This document shows, piece by piece, positions 1 to 6,734 of a stretch of DNA of 64,000 nucleotides; the stretch's first letter is position 1; each line of letters opens with the position of its first letter. The DNA lies in NCBI GenBank assembly GCA_030538115.1, contig JAUNUP010000001.1, positions 1-64,000 on the forward strand, written 5' to 3'. Under the pieces are notes generated by a model, which saw only the letters and a list, made by a program, of their open reading frames with translations, was not told the origin of the DNA and ran no database searches. The position numbers were made by a program, and so were the translations under genes. This DNA comes from Dermatophilus congolensis. Its GTDB lineage: Bacteria > Actinomycetota > Actinomycetes > Actinomycetales > Dermatophilaceae.

Positions 1-120
1 GACCGTGCCTACGGCCATTCGGTAGGCCTGGTACGTCGACGGATTCGCCCTGATCGGCTCGAGCCAACGCCACTGGTCGCGGTGGAAAAGCCGGGAGAAG
101 GGTCGTTCGCGCTTGCTCAT
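1..120 (-). CDS. TIGR02611-like small membrane protein, truncated at window edge
   Basis: The minus strand opens with an ATG at 120 preceded by a good AGGGAGG ribosome binding site, and the frame stays open for 40 codons to the window edge. The visible part is basic and aromatic (MSKRERPFSRLFHRDQWRWL...) and ends in RMAVGTV, where a membrane segment would be expected to begin. This resembles the N-terminus of the actinobacterial TIGR02611 family (small two-helix membrane proteins carrying a PGPGW motif), but the diagnostic motif lies outside the window. It is divergent from the capA-like gene. The family call is inference; that it is a real coding start is fairly well supported by the RBS. 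Confidence 0.5.
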   Translation of the reverse strand, partial: MSKRERPFSRLFHRDQWRWLEPIRANPSTYQAYRMAVGTV

Positions 121-211
121 GCCCTCCCTCTCGGCCCGGCCGGTCCTGTTGCAGATCGTGACACGTTTACGTGCTCTGGACCGCCCTAGCGCGATCAGCG
201 GGGGTGTCCCC

Positions 212-217
212 TACTCT
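212..217 (+). promoter_or_regulatory. -10 box TACTCT for a leaderless capA-like mRNA
   Basis: TACTCT ends 6 bases before the GTG at 224 and no ribosome binding site lies between, so transcription probably starts at or next to the start codon. No convincing -35 is seen. Confidence 0.4.
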
Positions 218-223
218 GACAAC

Positions 224-1429
224 GTGCGACAACCACGTGCGTTCCCCCTGGCCGCCACCGTTCTCGCGGCGTCGCTGACGCTGGCGGCGTGCGGCGGGGA
301 CTCCCCCGCCGACTCGCCGGACTCGCCGAAGGATTCGCCCGATTCGGCACCGTTCTCCGCGACAGACAACGCGGACGACCGTACGACGACGGGCGCCTCC
401 GCGCCCCGGAACGGCGGCGGAGAGCGCATCACGCTGGGCTTCGCCGGCGACGTGCACTTCGAGGCCCAGGTGGCCGGGCTGCTCGGCGCCTCCGACGCGA
501 GCTGGCGCCAGAAGCTGCCCGAACTCGCGGCAGCCGACTACGCGGTCGTCAACATGGAGGCCGCGATCACCGACCGCGGCCGCCCCCAGAACAAGCCCTA
601 CACGTTCCGGGTGCCGCCCTCGTCGCTCGACAAGCTCAAGCTCGCCGGAGTCGATGCGGTCACGGCCGCCAACAACCACGCCGTCGACTACGGCCGCGCC
701 GGCCTTGAGCAGACGCTCGCGTTCAAGCCGAACAGCCCGCTGCCGATCATCGGCATCGGCGCGAATGCCGCCGAGGCCTTCGCGCCCCTGACCGTCGACA
801 TCAAGGGCGTCAACACGGCGGTGCTCGCCTCCTCCGAGATCTACGAAGAGACGGCGATGAACTGGTCGGCCTCAGACGACCATCCTGGTATCGCCACCAA
901 CCTCGACTCGACCCGGCTACGGGAGGCGACCCGCAAGGCCGCCGCCGAACACGACCTCGTCGTCGTCTTCATGCACTGGGGCACCGAGGGTTCGACGTGT
1001 CCGAACGAGCGGCAGCAGAACACGGTTCGCGAACTGAAGGCGGACGGCGCCGACATCGTCGTGGGTACGCACGCCCACCGCCCCCAAGGCAATGGGTGGA
1101 GCGACCGCACGTTCGTCGGGTACGGCCTCGGCAATTTCATCTGGTACAACACCAAGGTCGAATCGCGCTCGTCCGGCGTGCTCACGGTCGAGGTAGACGC
1201 TGCCGCCGCGAAGGCCAGAGGCCAGGCGGAGGGCGCCGCGCGCATGACCCCGGAGTCGCTCGTCACCGACTGGACGTGGACCCCCAAGCGCATCGCGGGC
1301 AGCGGTGAACCCATGTCGGTCACGGGCGAAGCGCTCGCGAACTACCAGGCGCGCGCGAAGGCCGCTCAGCAGTGCACCGATGTCACCACCAAGCGGCCCG
1401 AGGGCGACGCGACACGCGCGGCGCCGTAG
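224..1429 (+). CDS. CapA-family lipoprotein (poly-gamma-glutamate capsule/PGA_cap domain)
   Basis: A 401-residue secreted lipoprotein. The GTG at 224 is chosen because it is followed at once by a short basic n-region, a hydrophobic stretch and an LAAC lipobox with Cys23; an upstream TTG at 113 would put 37 extra residues before the signal peptide. After a Ser/Asp/Pro-rich linker comes a CapA metallophosphatase-like domain: GDVHFE near the start, NMEAAITD, a central AANNHAVDYG motif, MHWGTE and GTHAHRPQ, with the terminal GLGNFIW block. These are the usual conserved blocks of CapA/PgsA proteins. Family members are linked to capsule polymer synthesis, but many actinobacterial homologues stand alone, as here, with no capBC nearby. 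The substrate is therefore unknown. Confidence 0.85.
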   Translation: MRQPRAFPLAATVLAASLTLAACGGDSPADSPDSPKDSPDSAPFSATDNADDRTTTGASAPRNGGGERITLGFAGDVHFEAQVAGLLGASDASWRQKLPELAAADYAVVNMEAAITDRGRPQNKPYTFRVPPSSLDKLKLAGVDAVTAANNHAVDYGRAGLEQTLAFKPNSPLPIIGIGANAAEAFAPLTVDIKGVNTAVLASSEIYEETAMNWSASDDHPGIATNLDSTRLREATRKAAAEHDLVVVFMHWGTEGSTCPNERQQNTVRELKADGADIVVGTHAHRPQGNGWSDRTFVGYGLGNFIWYNTKVESRSSGVLTVEVDAAAAKARGQAEGAARMTPESLVTDWTWTPKRIAGSGEPMSVTGEALANYQARAKAAQQCTDVTTKRPEGDATRAAP

Positions 1430-1433
1430 ACGA

Positions 1434-1450
1434 ACGCTGCGGAGCAGCGT
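1434..1450. terminator. Short hairpin between convergent genes
   Basis: ACGCTGC-gga-GCAGCGT is a perfect 7-bp stem placed exactly between the capA-like stop and the stop of the converging small gene. There is no T-run, so it is only a probable terminator. Confidence 0.35.
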
Positions 1451-1722
1451 CAGGCAGGCAGCAGTTGCCCGGCGAAAGACCCGAGTCGTTGGCGCAGGTC
1501 GGCCTCTTCGACCACGACCTGGATGGACGAGATCTCCATGCCGCTGGGGCCGCAGTGGGGGCACGCGAGTTCGGGACGGCCACCGCTGCGCAGCAGGCGG
1601 AGAAGCTGCGGGAGGCTGGCGGCTGCGACGTCGTGCGCGCTCGGTGCCGACGACACGTGTTCGTCGCAGCGGTGCTGCAGCGAGACCGTGTAGTGGCGCG
1701 CTGACGCCATGGACATGCTCAT
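1450..1722 (-). CDS. Small hypothetical protein with a CxxC motif
   Basis: A 90-residue protein that I do not recognise. The ATG at 1722 has a GGAGGGG ribosome binding site about six bases upstream, which favours this start over longer readings of the frame. It begins MSMSMASARHYTVSLQHRCDEHV and has a single CPHC motif at about residues 63-66 plus a cysteine near residue 19, so a metal or redox site is possible. The C-terminal third (VVVEEADLRQRLGSFAGQLL) looks helical. It converges on the capA-like gene. No function can be given. Confidence 0.5.
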   Translation of the reverse strand: MSMSMASARHYTVSLQHRCDEHVSSAPSAHDVAAASLPQLLRLLRSGGRPELACPHCGPSGMEISSIQVVVEEADLRQRLGSFAGQLLPA

Positions 1723-2008
1723 TTCTGACCCCTCCGTGGGACATGCAGATCGACCCGTAGTGGCTCGGCTCTCCCCCTCCGCATGACGCGGTGGCCGGCT
1801 ACGGGCGATCGGATCGTTGATTCCGTTCAATTGTCCCCATCGGCGGTGGTTAGTGAGACGTGAGACACGAACGGTTACTGATATGTCATCACATCGAGAC
1901 CGCTCGGAGAGCGATCGTCTCGTGAATTCGCTTGTGCCGGTCCGTCATCCCAGCCGTATTGACACATTCAGGCCGATCCATGCCCGATTCATGTCGCTGT
2001 GGCATCGC

Positions 2009-2728
2009 TCACAGGGGTGAATGAAGTCTCACCACCTGGATGTCGGGCACGGTGTGGCCCGCTCCCGCGACGGCTCCGGCGTACCCGGTTTCGGAGTGCA
2101 GCGGTGCATACCACCACGACCGTCCCAGCAGCGTGGCCGTGCCGTGCCGCAGCGCCAGATCGGTCATGGCCACGGTGAGCCCGACCCCGGCCGCCTTGAG
2201 CACGGCTTCCTTGCTGACCCAGAGCTCTCGGAGGTCGGCAGCGGGCTCGTCGTCGGCCCGCACCATCGACGCGAGTCGGGCCTCGCCGTCATCGGGCCAC
2301 GGCTCCTCAACGTCGAGGCCCACAGCACCGCCGACGCCGAGCGCCACAGCGACGAGCTCGCCACTGTGCGTGAGCGATACGGACGGCACCTCCCGCCCGG
2401 CCCGCGACGGGCCCACCACGCGGGGAGCACCGTGTTGCAGGCCGCACCGCCCGCAGGTGCGGTCGAACCGAACCTCCTCGGGGGCGCAGCCGAGCCACTC
2501 CCCCGTCACCCGTCGGGCGAGGTGATGCGCGGCCAGATACCGGGCCTGGTCGTGCGGCCGGCGCAGCCGTGAAACGCGTTCGGTCTCCACGTCGTCGAGG
2601 CCTTCGGGCGTCAGTCCGTGGCTGCCGAGCTGCACCCGCAGCCAGGCCACCAGCACGCGCGAGCCGCCCCCGCCGCTGTCGAGAGCGGCGAGGGCGGCCT
2701 GCAGGGTGTCGGTGTCCGACGCGGTCAT
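2009..2728 (-). CDS. Sfp-type 4'-phosphopantetheinyl transferase
   Basis: A 239-residue Sfp/EntD-superfamily enzyme that transfers the 4'-phosphopantetheine arm from CoA onto a serine of carrier proteins. The magnesium-binding motif is VGLDVEE (Asp139, Glu141) and the second signature is WVSKEAVLKAAG (Lys173, Glu174), both intact. A CxxC pair at residues 92-95 (TCGRCG) is typical of many actinobacterial members. It is the last gene of the seven-gene synthase operon; its ATG overlaps the TGA of the MMPL gene in an ATGA junction, so it should be co-translated with it. The obvious clients are the two ACP domains of the acyltransferase-ACP protein in the same operon, with conserved GVDSVKQ sites. 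That partnership is inference from context. Confidence 0.9.
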   Translation of the reverse strand: MTASDTDTLQAALAALDSGGGGSRVLVAWLRVQLGSHGLTPEGLDDVETERVSRLRRPHDQARYLAAHHLARRVTGEWLGCAPEEVRFDRTCGRCGLQHGAPRVVGPSRAGREVPSVSLTHSGELVAVALGVGGAVGLDVEEPWPDDGEARLASMVRADDEPAADLRELWVSKEAVLKAAGVGLTVAMTDLALRHGTATLLGRSWWYAPLHSETGYAGAVAGAGHTVPDIQVVRLHSPL

Positions 2729-5340
2729 CGCGCCCCGGCACGGAGCCGGAACCGACGTGACTCGGTGGGCTCATCACCTCCGGCATAGCCGTTGGAGTCG
2801 TTCGCCTCAGCCGCATCGGCTGGGGAATCAGCGGCGTCGGCGGAACCGTTCGAGGGCTCCGCGCTGGATGCGGCAGCCTGGTCGGCAGCGGCTCCGCGGC
2901 CATGGCGTCGGCGGGTGAACCCACGGCCCCGACGCGCGGCGTCGGAGGACGCGGCATCCGTGACGTTCGTGGTGTTCGTGGGAGCGCTCGCGTCGACCGA
3001 GCCGTCAGCCTTCTCCGTCGATGCGGCAGCGAGGCTGCCCGCCATGTGCGATTCGACCGAGCTCGCGCCCGCGGCCGCGGCGACTCCGCTGCCGATGTTC
3101 GGGCCGGCCTCAGAGCCGTCCTTCGCGTCGGCTTGGGGGCTGTCGTCGGCCTTGCCGGCCCGTGCCGCGTCGCGCTTGGCCATGAGCTCCTCGGTCTCGA
3201 GCTTGCGCGCGAGAGCTCCCGTGGGGGCTCGGTGGCGACCGATGTGCTTGCGGACGCCCGTGAGCCAGCGCGGTCCGGTCCAGTTGAGCGGGCCGAGCAG
3301 CACCATGAGCGAGGGCACGAGCAGCACGCGCACGAGGGTGGCGTCGATGATGACGCCCGCCGCCGTACCGAAGCCGAGCTCCTTGATGAACACCAGTCGG
3401 CTGGTCGCGAGAGCTCCGAGGGCGACACAGAACAGAATCGCCGCGGCGGTGACGATGCGACCCGTCCGGGAGACACCGATGACGACCGATTCGCGCTCGC
3501 TGTAACCGTTGTCGCGAGCCTCCTTGATGGCGGCGAGCACCATGACGCCGTAGTCGGTGGAGAGGCCGAACACGAGCGCGAAAATGAGCACCGGCTGCGT
3601 CATGTCGAGTGCGCTCTGGGCCGTGGTGCCCATGAGAGGCGCGAACCAGCCCCACTGGAACGCGACGACGAGCACACCGAACGTGGCGGCGACCGTGAGT
3701 GTGTTCATGATCAGCGACTTGAACGGCAGCACGATCGAGCGGGTCAGCCACGCGAGCAGCAGCATGTTGCTCAGCGCGATGAGCAGCACCACCCAGGGCA
3801 GCAGGCTCACCAGAGAGGCGCGCATGTCGTGGTAGATCGCCGTGAGTCCGCCGACCTGCAGTTCGGTGCCGCGAGCGTCGACGGCCCTGATGTTCTCGAC
3901 GAGCGTCAAGGCCTCGGCCGTGAGGGGGCCGTGTTCGGGCACGACGTTGATGAGCCACGTATCGGAGTCCAGGGGCACGGCCGGAGTGACCGCGTCGACT
4001 CCGCCCAGCTTGTCGAGGTCCGCGCGGATCTCGTTGACCGTTGCCGCGTCCGAAGTCTGCAGGACGACGGAGGCCGCGTCCTGGGCCTGCAGGTCGTAGT
4101 CCTCACGCAGGGTGTCGTCGATGCTGCGCGCGGAGGCGGACGTCGGCAGGTCCTGCGCCGACATGAACGTGAACTTCGCGTCGAACACGGCCGAACCCAT
4201 GCCGAGCAGCAGCACCGTGGCGGTCAAGGCCGTGGCGATGGGTTTGCCGGTGACGAACGTGCCGAGGCGGTACCACCAGCCGTCGTGGTCGTTGTGCGAT
4301 TCGAGGGCGCGCTGCCAGCGCTTGGGGGCGAGAAAGTCGATCTTCGTGCCGAGCAGCCGCAGCACGGCCGGCAGCACGATCACGGAGACGACCGCGGCCA
4401 TGATCGAGACGAGCGCCCCGCCGAGCCCCATCGAGTAGAGGAACTTCTGCGGGAACAGGCACAGCGCCGCGAGCGACGCCGCGACGGTGGCGGCGCTGAA
4501 CACGATCGTGTGCGAGGTCTTCTCGACGGCGATGTGCAACGCCTCCTGGGCGTCGAGCCCTCGCCCGAGTTCGGCGCGATAGCGCGAGACCATCAGGAGG
4601 CTGTAGTCGATCGCGAGACCCATGCCCAGCGCGGAGACGAGGTTGAGGCCGAAGATCGAGATGTCGAGGTATTCGTTCACGCCGCGCAGCACGAACATCG
4701 TCAGGAAGACGTTGAAGCCGCCCATGAGCACCGGCAGCGCAGCCGCGATCGGCGACCGGAAGATCAGCAGCGCGAGCACGAACAAGATCGGGAAAGCCAT
4801 GAGTTCGGCGCGCGTGAGGTCTTCGCGCACGGTCTCGACCACCTGCACGTCGGTGGCCGCCGGGCCGCCGACCTGCACTCCGGCGATTCCTGCCGTGGCG
4901 TCGCGGAGGTGGTTGACCACGTCTTCCGTGTGCGCGTCCTTGTCGATCTGAGCGACGATGTACGTCGAATCGCCCGACTCCGAGATCATCGTCGGGTTGC
5001 CGCGACCGTCGTAGGCGGTCTGCACGCCGATGACGTCGTCGACCTCCTTGACCGCATTGATCACCCGGTTGACGAGAACCCTCGAATCCTGCTCCTGGGC
5101 TCCCTTCGGGGTCTGCACGAGCACGTACGCGCCGCCGTTTCCGTCGGCGCCGCTCGCCTCCTCGATCTGCACGGCAGCCTTGCTACTGCTGCTGTCGGGC
5201 GTCATGAAGTCCGGCAGGCCGCCGCCGAGCTTGCTGGCGAGGGGGGAGCCCAGGATGACGGCGAGGATGACCAGCGGCACCCACATCAGCAGAGTGAAGG
5301 GTGCCCGGCGGACCGCCGATCGGGCCAGGAAGGCGAACAT
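2725..5340 (-). CDS. MMPL-family RND transporter
   Basis: An 871-residue transporter of the mycobacterial membrane protein large family. The layout is classic: one N-terminal helix, a soluble loop, five or six helices (LMAFPILFVLALLIF..., MGLAIDYSLLMVSRYR), then a repeat with its own loop and a second helix bundle containing VFGLSTDYGVMVLAAIKEA. The Asp-Tyr pairs in those segments (AIDYS, STDYG) are the usual proton-relay positions. After the last helix a tail of about 150 residues is unusually rich in Ala, Asp, Ser and Gly and looks disordered. MMPL proteins export lipids and lipid-like polyketides, so it probably exports the product of this operon. It begins in a TAATG overlap with the monooxygenase stop and ends in an ATGA overlap with the PPTase. 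Confidence 0.9.
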   Translation of the reverse strand: MFAFLARSAVRRAPFTLLMWVPLVILAVILGSPLASKLGGGLPDFMTPDSSSSKAAVQIEEASGADGNGGAYVLVQTPKGAQEQDSRVLVNRVINAVKEVDDVIGVQTAYDGRGNPTMISESGDSTYIVAQIDKDAHTEDVVNHLRDATAGIAGVQVGGPAATDVQVVETVREDLTRAELMAFPILFVLALLIFRSPIAAALPVLMGGFNVFLTMFVLRGVNEYLDISIFGLNLVSALGMGLAIDYSLLMVSRYRAELGRGLDAQEALHIAVEKTSHTIVFSAATVAASLAALCLFPQKFLYSMGLGGALVSIMAAVVSVIVLPAVLRLLGTKIDFLAPKRWQRALESHNDHDGWWYRLGTFVTGKPIATALTATVLLLGMGSAVFDAKFTFMSAQDLPTSASARSIDDTLREDYDLQAQDAASVVLQTSDAATVNEIRADLDKLGGVDAVTPAVPLDSDTWLINVVPEHGPLTAEALTLVENIRAVDARGTELQVGGLTAIYHDMRASLVSLLPWVVLLIALSNMLLLAWLTRSIVLPFKSLIMNTLTVAATFGVLVVAFQWGWFAPLMGTTAQSALDMTQPVLIFALVFGLSTDYGVMVLAAIKEARDNGYSERESVVIGVSRTGRIVTAAAILFCVALGALATSRLVFIKELGFGTAAGVIIDATLVRVLLVPSLMVLLGPLNWTGPRWLTGVRKHIGRHRAPTGALARKLETEELMAKRDAARAGKADDSPQADAKDGSEAGPNIGSGVAAAAGASSVESHMAGSLAAASTEKADGSVDASAPTNTTNVTDAASSDAARRGRGFTRRRHGRGAAADQAAASSAEPSNGSADAADSPADAAEANDSNGYAGGDEPTESRRFRLRAGAR

Positions 5341-6734
5341 TACGGACGAGCCCCCGTGAGTCGGCGCACCGCACCGAGCGGCCCACGCCCGGCCCCGGGC
5401 CGCAGCCCGGAGAGCGTGGAGGTCAGTGCAGAGCGGAAAGCGAAGTGTTCCAGTTCAAGTTCGTGGCGCCCAGAAGCGTAGTACGACAAGCCACCTCGTA
5501 GCTTGCCGCGGTGCGCCATCGCCGCCTTTTCGCTGCGGAACGCCTCGGCCTCCGGGGCACCGTTGCCCGCTGCCTGCAGGAAGGCGGTCATGATCTGGCT
5601 CTGGTAGTCCATGAGCGGCCAGTAGCCGGTGGAGGTCTGGAAGTGGCCGATGACGAACAGGTCGTCGTACACGGGGTGGAAGCCCTGAAGATGCAGCTTC
5701 GGGTGGTTGCCGACGACGTTGAGGTGCTTGGGGTCGATGAACGGGAACTCCGAGAGGTGGAACCCGGTGGCGTAGACGATCACGTCGATCTGCTCGCGGC
5801 TTCCGTCGGTGAACACGACCTCGTCGCCGGCCAGCTCCATGATGTCGGGTTTGGGCGCGATGTCGCCGTGTCCGAGGTGGTACATGAGCGTGGAGTTGAT
5901 GATGAAGTGCTCGTCGTAGAGCTTCTGGCTCGGCTTGGGCAGCCCGTACTGGGTGGCCTGGCCTGCGGAGTTGAGGGTGAGGGCCATGTGACCCATGACC
6001 CGGCGCACCGGCAGCGGCAGGCGTGACTTCAGGCCCCATTCGTAGACGACGTCCGAGGGCAGACCGAACAGGTACTTGGGCCAGAAGTAGTACCCGCGCC
6101 GGGTGCTGTGAAAGACGGCGGAGGCGTGCTGGGTCGCCTCGACGGCGATGTCGCAACCGGAGTTGCCCGCGCCGACCACGAGAACCCGCTTGTCCCGCAG
6201 CATCTCGGGCGTCTTGTAATCGCCCGAGTGGATCGTCTGCCCCGTGAAGTAGCCGGGGTAGTTGGGGTACTTGGGCTTCCACAGGTGGCCGTTGGCGATG
6301 GCGACGGCCGAATACCGGCGCGGCTCCTCGCCCTCGACCGTGACGACCCACGGGGTCACGGCGTCGGTGACATCGCGCTCGACGTTCACGACCCGGCTGT
6401 TGTACCGGATGTGGGGCGTGACACCGAAGTCGTCCGCGTAGGCCTGCAGGTATTCGAGGCAGTGCCGGTGGCCGAGAAAAGTGGGGTACTCCTCCGGCAT
6501 CGGGTAGTCGGTGTAAGCCGTGAACGGCTTGGAGGTGATCGTGTGCACCGAGTCGTAAATGCTGCTCTGCGGGCTACCGAAGTACCAGTTGCCGCCCAGC
6601 CCGTCACCGGCCTCGAACACGTCGACGTCGTAGCCGCCCTCGAGCAGGTTCTTGGCGGCCGTCAGGCCACCCGCCCCGGCTCCGATGACGGCGACGGAGG
6701 CGGCGTCGGCCTGGTGGGCGGTGTCGGTGCTCAT
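5340..6734 (-). CDS. FAD-dependent flavin-containing monooxygenase
   Basis: A 464-residue class B flavoprotein monooxygenase. The N-terminal FAD Rossmann motif is GAGAGG (residues 18-23). The FMO fingerprint FTGQTIHSGDY (163-173) matches the FxGxxxHxxxY form, and the NADPH-binding motif GAGNSG sits at 188-193. The ATG-like motif YATGFH is also present near the C-terminal third. Such enzymes insert one oxygen atom from O2, either N/S-hydroxylating or doing Baeyer-Villiger oxidation; the sequence does not decide which. It is the fifth gene of the synthase operon, overlapping the upstream ketoreductase gene by ATGA and the MMPL gene by one base. It is presumably a tailoring enzyme acting on the acyl or polyketide product. 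Confidence 0.88.
   Translation of the reverse strand: MSTDTAHQADAASVAVIGAGAGGLTAAKNLLEGGYDVDVFEAGDGLGGNWYFGSPQSSIYDSVHTITSKPFTAYTDYPMPEEYPTFLGHRHCLEYLQAYADDFGVTPHIRYNSRVVNVERDVTDAVTPWVVTVEGEEPRRYSAVAIANGHLWKPKYPNYPGYFTGQTIHSGDYKTPEMLRDKRVLVVGAGNSGCDIAVEATQHASAVFHSTRRGYYFWPKYLFGLPSDVVYEWGLKSRLPLPVRRVMGHMALTLNSAGQATQYGLPKPSQKLYDEHFIINSTLMYHLGHGDIAPKPDIMELAGDEVVFTDGSREQIDVIVYATGFHLSEFPFIDPKHLNVVGNHPKLHLQGFHPVYDDLFVIGHFQTSTGYWPLMDYQSQIMTAFLQAAGNGAPEAEAFRSEKAAMAHRGKLRGGLSYYASGRHELELEHFAFRSALTSTLSGLRPGAGRGPLGAVRRLTGARP

Noticed and set aside
1817..2020. 67-codon frame between the small CxxC gene and the PPTase
   Set aside because: No RBS, no family resemblance and atypical codon use; treated as intergenic sequence.
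2902..5481. Open frame of 859 codons on the plus strand
   Set aside because: It is antisense to the MMPL gene, is composed mainly of Arg, Asp, Glu and His, and has no recognisable domain; this is the usual GC-rich shadow of a real gene.
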